Assembly: GCA_017620975.1 (NCBI GenBank)
Contig: JAGAUD010000022.1
Coordinates: forward strand, 9,202 to 73,201
Source: Lachnospiraceae bacterium
Lineage (GTDB): Bacteria > Bacillota_A > Clostridia > Lachnospirales > Lachnospiraceae
Reading direction: 5' to 3'
Length of the DNA stretch: 64,000 bases
Of this stretch, positions 27,249-36,206 are shown piece by piece. How positions within the stretch are numbered: position 1 is the stretch's first letter; each line of letters opens with the position of its first letter. The notes beneath the pieces were generated by a model. That model had not been told where the DNA came from. It worked only from the letters and a program-made list of their open reading frames with translations, and did not search any database. Made by a program: the position numbers and the translations under genes.

Positions 27249-28453
27249 AAAAATCCACCTACCAATTCCATTATTTTGTCATATCTATATTTAACTTTAA
27301 TGTCACTGTCTCTGTGATTATTCAGACTATCCCGGAACCCAGGATCGTTTTTTAAGGTACCTATGGCCTGTCTTAAATCATCGCGAATTTCATGTTTCCG
27401 ATATGGCAACAGTGTCATTGCATACATAAAAGTCTCAAAAATATTAATATTAATGGGATAACGCTTAACTGTACCATCTTGATTTACATCAATCAATCTG
27501 AATGCATTTTTTCCAAGGTAATAAATAATTTGTTCTAATGCGTTCATTGTACACGCTTTGATATTATCGATTTCACAATCTGATGCAGTATTCAGATAAT
27601 CCATTGTCAAGCCTAACAACTCATCGATATCGCCACTATATTGATATAACTCCCCGGATCTTATATTATTATTATACAATTTCTGATTGTAATACAAATA
27701 AAAAGCAATAAAGCGCAGGAGCAAATATCTGTTTTTCATACGGGTGTCTTTCAAGAAATAATGTTCTGTAGCTTCATTAAATACCTCTGTTTTGCTCAAA
27801 GTATTTAATAAAGCAGTAGATTTTCCCTGATACAATGCATTTCGTATTTCCTGTTTATTCAACTGCGTTCCCGCACGATTAACTCTATCAAAAATATCAA
27901 ATTTGACCCTGTCCGGAGTCATAGGCTGTATAACATGTGCCATAATCTGATAATCTTCAATTTTTGACTGATAGATCGGATCTAAATCCTTAAACTTTTT
28001 CTTATTGAACTCGTCCAGAATCTTCAGATTATCCAGCGAAAAACCATTGTTCAAAAATTCAAATATTGCGCTTAGTCGCTGCCTGCCATCAATTACAATA
28101 AGTCTCCCTGTCTTGTCCTCATTAAAATAAAAAATAGGCAACGGCAGCCCCATCAGAACACTTTCGATCAGTTCTCTTTTCTGCTGAAGCTTCCATACAC
28201 TCTCTCTTTGAAAATCACTGTCCAGAACAACCAACGAAGGTACCTTATCGTATTTTCTTTTCAACTCATAAGCCGTATAAAAACCACGTTCCACCTTAAT
28301 TGACTTCATCGGATATATCCTTTCGTCCTGAGGATAAACCGAAGGATCTAGCTGACCATCTTCATTATCCAATAGAATATCACCATTGGAAATATTATAT
28401 TCATCTTCGCTGTTATTTATACCCTGCATCTTATCTATCTCACCGTTTATCAT
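27245..28453 (-). CDS. DUF262 (GmrSD N-terminal-like) protein
   Basis: 402 residues. The DUF262/ParB-like nucleotide-binding fold shows the motifs FQRESVWKL (about 78-86), LPLPIFYF and VIDGRQRLSA (the DGQQR-type catalytic motif, here DGRQR). No C-terminal DUF1524 HNH nuclease motif is visible, so it differs from full GmrSD type IV restriction enzymes. Start at MINGEIDKM because AAGGAG lies seven bases upstream; the frame is open six codons more. First gene of a tight three-gene operon with the ATPase and the unknown protein. A+T-rich, suggesting acquisition by transfer. Confidence 0.88.
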   Translation of the reverse strand: MINGEIDKMQGINNSEDEYNISNGDILLDNEDGQLDPSVYPQDERIYPMKSIKVERGFYTAYELKRKYDKVPSLVVLDSDFQRESVWKLQQKRELIESVLMGLPLPIFYFNEDKTGRLIVIDGRQRLSAIFEFLNNGFSLDNLKILDEFNKKKFKDLDPIYQSKIEDYQIMAHVIQPMTPDRVKFDIFDRVNRAGTQLNKQEIRNALYQGKSTALLNTLSKTEVFNEATEHYFLKDTRMKNRYLLLRFIAFYLYYNQKLYNNNIRSGELYQYSGDIDELLGLTMDYLNTASDCEIDNIKACTMNALEQIIYYLGKNAFRLIDVNQDGTVKRYPININIFETFMYAMTLLPYRKHEIRDDLRQAIGTLKNDPGFRDSLNNHRDSDIKVKYRYDKIMELVGGFL

Positions 28454-28752
28454 GCTGCTTCTCCTTCGCAAGCATAATTCTTTATACTACTGCTTCTACA
28501 GGCAACTTGTCCCCACCTTCTGCACACATTAGCCGTTCCCCAACAACTGCTTATAGCTTAGCATAATTTGCCAACATACGCAATAAATAATTTATACCGC
28601 ATTCCGGATACATCTTATTGTCCGGGTGCCACGTTTTCTAAATTTGAATCAATCCCTATGAAGGAATTGTTGGTCTGTAAGGTGAACCCATTAATGAGAA
28701 TATAATCCGGCAAACTTATGGATAATCGTTTTCTGTGGTGTTATCAAAAAAA
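28454..28752. other. About 300-bp gap, no gene recognised
   Basis: Separates the DUF262 operon from the next leftward unit's terminator. A leader with AAGGAG precedes the DUF262 start. No clear -35/-10 pair of standard spacing was found and no RNA structure of note. Confidence 0.5.
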
Positions 28753-28755
28753 ATT

Positions 28756-28784
28756 ATGGGCAGCCTGAAAAATCAGCTGCCCAT
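28756..28784 (-). terminator. Terminator of the sigma-like/secreted-protein operon
   Basis: ATGGGCAGCTGA pairs with TCAGGCTGCCCAT (one bulge) around a 4-base loop. On the minus strand it is followed by a long T-run (AATTTTTTTTGATAAC). Confidence 0.85.
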
Positions 28785-28792
28785 TTTACCTT

Positions 28793-29281
28793 TTAGTATA
28801 TGCATCTCATACTGCCTGTTTCATGATATAACTCTCTGTATCCGTCAACATCTCCGTAATGTGTACATACTACTCTATAATATTCTCCGTATATTGCTCC
28901 AGTATATAGAAGATCCACCGCACATCCCAATACATTATTAAGTTGTCCGCCAGTACTTGTAGCCACCGTTACCCAATCACTTCCATTTTTAAGCTGTATT
29001 TCAATGTCTTTTACACCCACAACAGAAGCAATCATAGTCATGCTGGTAGATATTGTTATTGACATACCACTTGAACTGAACTGCACATCAACAGTAGCAT
29101 CTGCAAAAGTAGTAGAACGAGCTACAGAATTCACATTTGGCGTATATTCTTGAACCACTGCTTCAAGAGCAACAACATCTGTCTCTTCCGAATTTTCTGC
29201 CGCAAAAGCAACATTGATAAACAACGTACTTAACATAATTGCTGAGAGTAATAAACTTGTAATTTTCTTTAAATTTTTCAT
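28793..29281 (-). CDS. Small secreted protein of unknown function
   Basis: 162 residues. Clear Sec signal peptide (KNLKKITSLLLSAIMLSTLF, cleavage probably after AFA at about 27) followed by an acidic stretch and a Ser/Thr-rich beta-type domain ending in RCIY. I do not recognise the family. Start MKNLKK chosen because GAGGAG precedes it. Lies 34 bases downstream of the membrane regulator gene, so it is probably in the same operon and may be the exported product of that module. Confidence 0.75.
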   Translation of the reverse strand: MKNLKKITSLLLSAIMLSTLFINVAFAAENSEETDVVALEAVVQEYTPNVNSVARSTTFADATVDVQFSSSGMSITISTSMTMIASVVGVKDIEIQLKNGSDWVTVATSTGGQLNNVLGCAVDLLYTGAIYGEYYRVVCTHYGDVDGYRELYHETGSMRCIY

Positions 29282-29315
29282 ACTGTATCTCCTCGTATCA
29301 TTCAATATATTACAA

Positions 29316-30191
29316 TCATAAGGTTAAATTGGCAATACTATCGTATATAATCTCTTTTATTGTATCAATATCGAGGTTACTATACATATAATAACGACTT
29401 TTATCGTAATTAAAGGCTGCTATGTATTCTTTATAATCTTCATTTGCCTTTTCATAAAAGCCAACCTCTATATCTTTTATTATCTCTTTGCCATAAAGGT
29501 CATATGCATCAAAAATCTGGTCTATTGTAGTTACAGCATTATTATAACTTTTTTTTACGTAATTAACAAATAAACCTGAATCATTTTTGAAAAAGCATTC
29601 TATTTTTACAAACTTAGAATTACACATCAATTCTATTTGCTGCAAATCAATAAGCAGCATATCGCTGTTGGGCGCCCAAACATAGTTCAAATATTGAATT
29701 GGCACTTGCTCCATAGTTTCGTATACTTGATAACAAACTGTTCCTGCATTGATACCGTCAGGAGAAGTAATTGTCATGTTTTTCCCCGATTCAATTGTAG
29801 AGAAAAAACCATTCCTCTGTCCATACACAACTGTCGTTCCGCCCAGAATCATTGCCACTACTAACGCTGCAATAAACGACGCATTCACAAAAGCGCTGCT
29901 TCTGAAAAGATGACGCAATTTCATCTCAATTCTTATGCTAAGCGGATATGACGGCTCATCCTCTTCCGCACTTTGACGAGACGCATAAAATGTCCAGTAT
30001 CGTGCATGTGCTTTATCCGCCCTGTAAAATTCACCCTCCCTCCTCTCTATCGGGTCCATTATCTCCAGTAAATCAACAATAGCAGTTATCTCTTCACTAT
30101 CAAATTCCTCCGGAGCGGCTTCATTCATAAACCATTGCAGACGAGCTTCCAAGGCTTTGATAATTTGTTTTTCCGTTCCCCATCTCATCAT
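29316..30191 (-). CDS. Membrane protein, probable anti-sigma-type regulator
   Basis: 291 residues. A cytoplasmic N-terminal domain of about 95 residues, acidic and helical, one membrane helix (about 99-123, AFVNASFIAALVVAMILGGTTVVYG), and an extracytoplasmic domain of about 165 residues resembling DUF4367-type domains. Topology matches the protein at 10721-11569. It follows a gene for a sigma-region-2-like protein by 21 bases, so an anti-sigma or surface-signalling role is inferred. GAGGGAACAG precedes the ATG. Confidence 0.65.
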   Translation of the reverse strand: MMRWGTEKQIIKALEARLQWFMNEAAPEEFDSEEITAIVDLLEIMDPIERREGEFYRADKAHARYWTFYASRQSAEEDEPSYPLSIRIEMKLRHLFRSSAFVNASFIAALVVAMILGGTTVVYGQRNGFFSTIESGKNMTITSPDGINAGTVCYQVYETMEQVPIQYLNYVWAPNSDMLLIDLQQIELMCNSKFVKIECFFKNDSGLFVNYVKKSYNNAVTTIDQIFDAYDLYGKEIIKDIEVGFYEKANEDYKEYIAAFNYDKSRYYMYSNLDIDTIKEIIYDSIANLTL

Positions 30192-30212
30192 CTGTTCCCT
30201 CTTTCACAAAAT

Positions 30213-30521
30213 TCAAAAGTTTAATTTCTCGTTACTGTTTATCGGCATTAGTTCTATTTTACTTTGCGCCTCCCGGCTGTATGCCTTTAACCTTTTTCGT
30301 GCAGCCAGCATTAACCATACACGTGGATCATGGTGAGTCCGTAGCATGTCCACATTTTCCCAGGCATCATTAAATGTCCTTAGGACAATGTCATCCAACG
30401 CCTTCATATCTTCTTCCGGCAACACCAAACGTGCGAGCTTCAGTAACGTTGCATAGTTGTCATCCAATAATTTATTCATGAAGACAACATTTTTATCTTT
30501 TGTACTTGTGCGGTGCAACAT
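30213..30521 (-). CDS. Sigma-70 region 2-like protein without region 4
   Basis: 102 residues. Residues about 20-90 match ECF sigma region 2 in pattern: LLKLARLVLPEEDMKALDDI, then VLRTFNDAWENVDML, then WLMLAARKRLKAYSRE. The region 4 helix-turn-helix is absent and the stop follows directly. It could be a truncated sigma factor, a single-domain sigma-like regulator, or half of a two-subunit sigma. First gene of the three-gene operon with the membrane regulator and the secreted protein. GGAAAGGGGG precedes the ATG. Confidence 0.7.
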   Translation of the reverse strand: MLHRTSTKDKNVVFMNKLLDDNYATLLKLARLVLPEEDMKALDDIVLRTFNDAWENVDMLRTHHDPRVWLMLAARKRLKAYSREAQSKIELMPINSNEKLNF

Positions 30522-30684
30522 CAATCCCCCTTTCCTATTGATAAAACCGCCATTTTTTATACAGCGCTGCTTTTCTTAGAGAATGTATTTGAGTCAATTC
30601 CCTTATGAAATGCTTCTGTACATTTATATTATTTCTCTAATGCCCATAATGGTTACAACACAATTCCCGAAATTTAGACTTTTT

Positions 30685-30990
30685 TCAATTCTTTCCCAGC
30701 CTTATTTTCACCTGATTAGACAGTAATGTCCTTTTCTGTAGTTCATAATAATCCGGGACACCATTTACCAGTACGACCAGTTCTCCGTCCAGAATACATC
30801 TTTGCTTTACCTGCTTATGAATAGCGCACAGCTCCGGGAATCCAGGCAGCAGCTCCATATTCCTCTTATTGCGCAGGATAACTCTTTCCTCTTCCAGATA
30901 TGCCACACACCGGAAGCCTTCCAGCTTTAATTCATAAACCAGCCCGGATCCTCAAAAGGCTCCTGCATCCGGGCAATGAGCAACGGCTAT
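30685..30990 (-). pseudogene. Remnant of an ATP-dependent DNA ligase (LigD-type ligase domain)
   Basis: In two frames the minus strand encodes LLIARMQEPFEDPGW (30990-about 30942) and then, after a frameshift, GLVYELKLEGFRCVAYLEEE followed by RNKRNMELLPGFPEL and CILDGELVVLVNGVPDYYELQKR. These are the adenylation motif I region (KLDG, here KLEG) and following blocks of clostridial ATP-dependent ligases. It stops at 30685 after about 95 of the expected 300 or more residues. Frameshifted and truncated, so not functional. Confidence 0.75.
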
Positions 30991-30995
30991 ATAAT

Positions 30996-32582
30996 TTATT
31001 TTCCGTAATTTTCTATGAGACACTGATGCTCTTTGGTCTTTTTATCGTAATTGATGCCGACCAACAGTATCTCACCAGTGTAGCTTGCAATTGACGCCGG
31101 GTACTTCTTGTCTTTAATCTGCTGCATCGCAGTCTGAGCATTTTTATTCCATTTGAGTTCTACCACAAGTGCTGGATAGTCATGAGTATACTCTGGCTTC
31201 GGAATGAATACAAAATCAGCAAATCCTCTACCTGTTGGCAGTTCTCGGATTGGCTTGAAGTAATACTGCATCGCACTCAAGTATGCAATGGTAAGCACAC
31301 TACTTAGAGAGTTTTCATTGTTATATTGGATAGCAGATGCATACTCAGAATGAATCTGCTCGATTCCTTTCGCCACCGCCTCTGTATCCATATCCAGGGT
31401 GGCATTCAGAAGGACTTCCGACTCCTGCTGAAAAGCAAGCAATTCGCTCCAACTCTTGTTTCTTGTAGCCTTTGTAAGCTCCTGCCGGATTTCTTCATTG
31501 GGAATAAATGCCATTTTCGTATTCTGATCATACCCAAGGTATCCCAGGTGAATCATATATGTTAAAACGTCATCTTTGCTTTCAAAGTAGACTGTATCAT
31601 TTTGAAATGAGGTCACATCAACTTCTACAGACGCACCGGCCAGCATTTCAATGATTGCAGACTTCAATCCATCAAAATCCATATTAATCAGCGGAACAAT
31701 CGCCTTATAGGACCCCGTCTCCGACCAGTAGCTTTTGAACTTTCCTTTTGTCATCAGGCTCACAACGGCTTTCGGATTGTAGACTTGCTTATCTTCCAGA
31801 AGATACCCATCGTACCATCTCTTTACCTGTTCAAAATCCCGGTCATATTTTTTGCAGAGATTTTGAACCTCCTCCTCAGTGAAGCCGATATATGGAGCAA
31901 GAATACCGGCATCCAGCATCGTATATTCATCGAAATTGTTCAACGCCGACTGCGTTTTTTCACGCTTGATCGGTAAGATACCTGTAAGATACGCAAGCTG
32001 AATGTATTTTGTTGGCTCTGTGCCCTTGAACATCCCTCTAAGAAAGTTGATATACTCATCCTTGACCTTCTGGTTCGCCGCTTCATCCCGAATCAGAACA
32101 TCCCATTCATCAATGATTACAATAAACTTCTGCCCTGTCGCCTCTTTAATACGAGACAATGCGTCAGGTAACATAACCACTTCCTTCGGAAGCTGATCCG
32201 GATAAATTTCCCTCAGTTCCGCAAGGACACTCTGCGTGATATACGAAACAACATTGCTTACATCACCGGCATTTGATAAAAACCACTGGATGTCTATGTG
32301 AATGACATCATACTTATTAAGATGTTCCCTAAAATCAGCTTCTTTACCAATAGCAAAATTTGAGAACATTTTCTCTGAATCGCAGCCTTTACTGTAATAT
32401 GCCGTAAGCATATTCGCTGTTATTGATTTGCCAAATCGTCTGGGACGGCTATTACAAATGTAGCCCTGCATGGTATCCAACACTTTATTGGTGTTTTCTA
32501 TCAAACCTGTCTTATCAACATATATTTCTGAATTCAGTGCGACCTGAAAAGCACTGTTATCAGGATTTACATATCTTCCCAT
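30996..32582 (-). CDS. AAA-ATPase-like / PD-(D/E)XK nuclease family protein (DUF1703 type)
   Basis: 528 residues. N-terminal AAA-ATPase_like domain with Walker A RPRRFGKS (about 46-53), Walker B region FIVIIDEWDVLI, and a C-terminal PD-(D/E)XK-like nuclease domain (DYPALVVELKWNK about 60-70 residues before the end). Family members are abundant and multi-copy in gut Firmicutes and Bacteroidetes; function unestablished, possibly linked to mobile DNA. Start at MGRYVNPDN because GGAAGGGAG precedes it. A separate C-terminal fragment of a relative lies at 53466-53578. Confidence 0.85.
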   Translation of the reverse strand: MGRYVNPDNSAFQVALNSEIYVDKTGLIENTNKVLDTMQGYICNSRPRRFGKSITANMLTAYYSKGCDSEKMFSNFAIGKEADFREHLNKYDVIHIDIQWFLSNAGDVSNVVSYITQSVLAELREIYPDQLPKEVVMLPDALSRIKEATGQKFIVIIDEWDVLIRDEAANQKVKDEYINFLRGMFKGTEPTKYIQLAYLTGILPIKREKTQSALNNFDEYTMLDAGILAPYIGFTEEEVQNLCKKYDRDFEQVKRWYDGYLLEDKQVYNPKAVVSLMTKGKFKSYWSETGSYKAIVPLINMDFDGLKSAIIEMLAGASVEVDVTSFQNDTVYFESKDDVLTYMIHLGYLGYDQNTKMAFIPNEEIRQELTKATRNKSWSELLAFQQESEVLLNATLDMDTEAVAKGIEQIHSEYASAIQYNNENSLSSVLTIAYLSAMQYYFKPIRELPTGRGFADFVFIPKPEYTHDYPALVVELKWNKNAQTAMQQIKDKKYPASIASYTGEILLVGINYDKKTKEHQCLIENYGK

Positions 32583-32793
32583 TCGTTGTACTCTCCCTTC
32601 CGAAATTATGCGGCAAGCCGTTTTATTTGCATACCTATTGTAGCATGCGCCGCACCAGATAGCAAGTCGCACTGCAATCTTATCTCCAAGAAATTAGATG
32701 ATAACGCTTGCTATTTCAGCTGTCAAATGTTATTCTACTTAAAGTACGACACTTTATTGAGATTCAAAACCAGTTAAATGAACAGGAGAAATC

Positions 32794-33084
32794 ATGAATC
32801 AGAATCATACCAACGAAAATAACACCCACAAGAAAACCACCTCTAAGCAGATTGTAGCCATCATCGGCATCGTCCTTCTTGCAGCAATGTATGTAATCGC
32901 TCTGATTGCCGCTATCTTTGACAATCCTAATTCCATGCTTTTGTTCCGTGCATGTCTCATAGGCACGTTCACCATTCCGCTGCTGCTCTGGGTTTACATC
33001 TGGATGTACGGTAAGCTGACCCGGAAACATACCATGGCAGATTTTGACCTTGGTGGGAAATCAGGTGAACAGAAAGAAGAATAG
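32794..33084 (+). CDS. Small membrane protein of unknown function
   Basis: 96 residues with two hydrophobic helices (about 20-43 and 51-70), a polar Asn/Thr/His-rich N-terminus and a charged C-terminus. ACAGGAG precedes the ATG. The only rightward gene between 25 and 52 kb. Own terminator at 33115. No family recognised. Confidence 0.7.
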   Translation: MNQNHTNENNTHKKTTSKQIVAIIGIVLLAAMYVIALIAAIFDNPNSMLLFRACLIGTFTIPLLLWVYIWMYGKLTRKHTMADFDLGGKSGEQKEE

Positions 33085-33114
33085 CATTGTGAACTAACAG
33101 TTCAGCCAAGAAAA

Positions 33115-33142
33115 AGGCGTGGATCACTCCACGCCTAATTTT
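33115..33142. terminator. Terminator between convergent genes
   Basis: Perfect 9-bp stem AGGCGTGGA / TCCACGCCT with a 4-base loop, followed on the plus strand by AATTTTTT. The distal arm lies inside the last codons of the convergent HAD gene. Confidence 0.85.
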
Positions 33143-33726
33143 TTCAACTCTTCTTCTGCCTGTTCTTTACTCTTGAACCAGATTCCATGAATCCCCAGCT
33201 TTTGTGCCGCCTCTATATTGTGGAAAGTATCATCCAGGAACACGGATTCATCAGCCTTCAGTTCAAACCGTTCCAACAGCAACAGGTAAATTTCCCGCCC
33301 CGGTTTCACCATGTGTTCCCTATAAGACAAGATTCCTCCGTCCGTATATTTAATGAATTCCAAGGATTCCGGGCACTGCACTTCTGCCCTCCCGGAAAAA
33401 TTAGAAAGATAGTATACGTTGTATCCTTTGGTTTTCAGCTCCTTGACCCATGGAACCGCATAGTCTCTGGGCCGAACCATGCCATGCAGATCTGCAAAGA
33501 CAGTTCTGATCTGCGTTTCGATTTCCGGATCGTTCTGCACGAAAGCATCAAGAAGCTGCTCATCCGTCCACACGCCTCTGTCAAGCTCATACCAGAGGTC
33601 GCTTCTCACAGAAGCATCGGCAATGCGCTCTGCCATTTCTTCATCGCAGCCTTTGTTCATCATCATTTCTTTCCAGGAAAAATCGGTTAATACATTTCCA
33701 ATATCAAAAATTATATTTTTAATCAT
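33124..33726 (-). CDS. HAD-superfamily hydrolase
   Basis: 200 residues. Motif I FDIGNVL (nucleophile Asp8), motif II YYLSNFS, Lys in MVKPGREIY and motif IV VFLDDTFHNIEAA. Closest in pattern to YihX-like phosphatases acting on small phosphorylated metabolites. Start overlaps the LysR stop by four bases (ATGA), so it is coupled to that gene. Substrate unknown. Confidence 0.88.
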   Translation of the reverse strand: MIKNIIFDIGNVLTDFSWKEMMMNKGCDEEMAERIADASVRSDLWYELDRGVWTDEQLLDAFVQNDPEIETQIRTVFADLHGMVRPRDYAVPWVKELKTKGYNVYYLSNFSGRAEVQCPESLEFIKYTDGGILSYREHMVKPGREIYLLLLERFELKADESVFLDDTFHNIEAAQKLGIHGIWFKSKEQAEEELKKLGVE

Positions 33727-34637
33727 CTGCCCTCCATTTGCTCCTGCTCTATTCCCATGATTTCTGTCAATTGTCTAGCTGCTCCGGACATCGCCATTCT
33801 GGTACTTCGCACCACGCAAAAGCTTCTCTTGGGTATCATGTGGTTGAAACGCAGTTCAAAAAGCTGTCCCGAATCAATATGGGGCTGGGCAAAATCCCGC
33901 ACTACGCAGCCCACGCCAAGATTGCGCAGTGCGAACTGGACGATCATATCACTGGTAGCCAGTTCAAATTCCGGTGCGATCTCTACGCCCCACACTTTTA
34001 AATAGCTGTCCATATAACTTCTGGTGCTGGTATTTTTTTCCAGAAAAATCATAGGCAGATGCTCCAGCTCCTGCAGATCCAGCATTTTGTTTTTATAAGG
34101 AAGGAATTTTCTGCCCGCAACAAAAATATCTTCAATCTGACGTACTTCTACCGCTTCCATTCCGGGCTGCTTTATAAAAGGGGTACTGACGATACCAAAG
34201 TCGATTCTGCCCTCTTCCAAAAACTGCAGCGTCTCAGGCGTGGGCGCATTGGTGACTTTCACTTTTATAGCAGGGTATTCCTCGTGAAACCGCTCCAGAT
34301 AGGGCAGCAGATAGAACTGCAGCGTCATATCACTGGCTCCGATACGGATTTCGCCGGCCTCCAGATTCTTCATCTGACGAATTTTATCCACACCCAGCTG
34401 CAACTGTTCGAAGCCTTTTTCCACATAGGAATAAAGTTCTTCTCCCTCACCGGTGAGCTGGATGCCACGTGAGGCGCGGCTGAAGAGTTCCACTCCCAGT
34501 TGGCGCTCCAGCTGCTTTAGAGCCTGACTGACCGCCGGTTGGGAGATGGAGAGAGCTTTGGCCGCTTCCGTAACGCTGCCGGCTCTGGCCACATATAAAA
34601 ATACTTTAAAATATTCCAGATTACTGACAGTGTACAT
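33723..34637 (-). CDS. LysR-family transcriptional regulator
   Basis: 304 residues. N-terminal winged helix (about 1-62, SVTEAAKALSISQPAVSQALKQLE) and a type-2 periplasmic-binding-like effector domain. Lies three bases after purA and overlaps the HAD gene, so all three are probably cotranscribed. Unusually, its target is not divergently placed; effector unknown. Confidence 0.92.
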   Translation of the reverse strand: MYTVSNLEYFKVFLYVARAGSVTEAAKALSISQPAVSQALKQLERQLGVELFSRASRGIQLTGEGEELYSYVEKGFEQLQLGVDKIRQMKNLEAGEIRIGASDMTLQFYLLPYLERFHEEYPAIKVKVTNAPTPETLQFLEEGRIDFGIVSTPFIKQPGMEAVEVRQIEDIFVAGRKFLPYKNKMLDLQELEHLPMIFLEKNTSTRSYMDSYLKVWGVEIAPEFELATSDMIVQFALRNLGVGCVVRDFAQPHIDSGQLFELRFNHMIPKRSFCVVRSTRMAMSGAARQLTEIMGIEQEQMEGR

Positions 34638-34640
34638 AAT

Positions 34641-35933
34641 TTATTTCTTCAATGGACTTTCTCTGTAAATAATATCGTTTCTTCCGGGACCGTTGCTGAC
34701 CATGGTAATAGGATAACCGATCTGCCCCTCGATGAACTCTACGTACTTGCGGCAGTTTTCAGGAAGATCCTCATACTTTTTAATACCGCGGATCTCACAC
34801 TTCCATCCGGGAAGGGTAGTCAGGACAGGTTTTGCCTTTTCCAGCTTTGCTGTCACGGGGAAATCTGTGGTCACTTCTCCATCGATTTCATAGCCTGTGC
34901 AGACAGGAATCTCATCCAGATACCCCAGCACGTCCAGTACAGTAAATGCCACATCGGTAGTACCCTGCAGTCTGCATCCGTATTTGGAAGCCACGCAGTC
35001 AAACCATCCCATACGTCTGGGACGTCCTGTAGTTGCACCGTACTCTCCGCCGTCACCGCCGCGTCTTCTCAGTTCTTCTGCCTCATCACCAAAGATTTCG
35101 GATACGAAAGCACCTGCTCCCACTGCGGAAGAATAAGCCTTACATACAGTTATAATCTCCTTGATTTCATAGGGAGGCAGCCCTGCACCGATGGCTCCGT
35201 AAGCAGCCAAAGTGGAGGAAGAGGTAACCATAGGATAAATACCGTGATCCGGATCCTTAAGAGTACCAAGCTGGCCTTCCAACAGAATGGTCTTGCCCTC
35301 TTTCAGCGCCTGATTTAAGAATGTAGAGACATCGCACACATAAGGAGCTACCATGTCTCTGTACTCATGTAAGGTAGCCAGAAGCTCTGCCGGATCAATG
35401 GCAGGCTTGTGGTAAAGGTGCTCTAAGAGTACATTCTTCATCTCGCAGATTCTCTCCACTTTGTCTTTCAGCAGATCTTCATCAAACAGTTCACTTACCT
35501 GGAAACCAATCTTAGCATATTTATCGGAGTAGAAAGGAGCGATACCTGATTTGGTAGAGCCGAAGGACTTACCGCCCAGTCTCTCCTCTTCATACTGGTC
35601 AAACAGAATGTGGTAAGGCATTACAATCTGTGCACGGTCAGATACCAGGATCTTAGGCATGGGAACGTTTCTGTCTGTAATGGATTTAATCTCCTTGAAT
35701 AAAAGGGGAATGTTCAGTGCAACACCGTTACCGATGACACTAGTAGTGTGGCTGTAAAATACACCGGATGGTAATGTGTGCAGAGCAAATTTTCCATAAT
35801 TATTAACGATGGTGTGCCCTGCGTTGGCACCACCCTGGAAACGGATGATGATATCCGCTTTCTCAGCCATCATGTCTGTAATCTTACCTTTACCTTCGTC
35901 GCCCCAGTTGGCGCCTACTACTGCTTTAACCAT
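34641..35933 (-). CDS. purA: Adenylosuccinate synthetase
   Basis: 430 residues, normal length. GTP-dependent conversion of IMP and aspartate to adenylosuccinate. The P-loop GDEGKGK is at about 11-17. Other blocks: GGANAGHT, the nucleotide-binding TTGRPRRMGWFD and YPITMVSNGPGR near the end. GGAGGAAAT immediately precedes MVKAVVGANWG, so this start is used over the open upstream frame. Leader of about 130 bases with a hairpin. Confidence 0.97.
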   Translation of the reverse strand: MVKAVVGANWGDEGKGKITDMMAEKADIIIRFQGGANAGHTIVNNYGKFALHTLPSGVFYSHTTSVIGNGVALNIPLLFKEIKSITDRNVPMPKILVSDRAQIVMPYHILFDQYEEERLGGKSFGSTKSGIAPFYSDKYAKIGFQVSELFDEDLLKDKVERICEMKNVLLEHLYHKPAIDPAELLATLHEYRDMVAPYVCDVSTFLNQALKEGKTILLEGQLGTLKDPDHGIYPMVTSSSTLAAYGAIGAGLPPYEIKEIITVCKAYSSAVGAGAFVSEIFGDEAEELRRRGGDGGEYGATTGRPRRMGWFDCVASKYGCRLQGTTDVAFTVLDVLGYLDEIPVCTGYEIDGEVTTDFPVTAKLEKAKPVLTTLPGWKCEIRGIKKYEDLPENCRKYVEFIEGQIGYPITMVSNGPGRNDIIYRESPLKK

Positions 35934-36102
35934 ATTTCCTCCGTTCTTTTTCCCGGGACAGAGGTATGGAACTAAGTCACGCTGCATGTCTCTGGTGGGA
36001 AAAATAATTGACTCAATTTAATATAAATTTAGTGGGTTGTCTTACATAGGCTGCTCATACTGCCTACGTGTGTATTATACTACAGGTTTTGGTATAAGTA
36101 AA
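35934..36102 (-). promoter_or_regulatory. purA promoter and structured leader
   Basis: Minus strand TTTACT (36097-36102), 17-bp spacer, TATAAT (36074-36079). The transcribed leader can form a stem of TTTTTCCC (35997-36004 on the complementary strand) with GGGAAAAA (35947-35954), reinforced by CAGAG/CTCTG. The stem ends just before the ribosome-binding site. I see no purine riboswitch sequence. Confidence 0.5.
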
Positions 36103-36157
36103 ATCAATATGTGTTATACTTTCCATAATTTTAAATTATTATTCAATGTAAAGTGTA

Positions 36158-36191
36158 ATACCGGTCATAACCCGCAAGCTATGACCGGTAT
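36158..36191 (-). terminator. Hairpin downstream of the PurF paralogue
   Basis: Perfect 12-bp stem ATACCGGTCATA / TATGACCGGTAT around a 10-base loop, 16 bases after the stop codon. No strong T-run. Confidence 0.7.
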
Positions 36192-36206
36192 ATTTCCCCA
36201 AAATTC

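Noticed and set aside
36003..36206. Purine riboswitch before purA or purC
   Set aside because: Conserved purine aptamer core sequences (TATA...NNTTTCTACC) were not found in the purA, purF or purC leaders.
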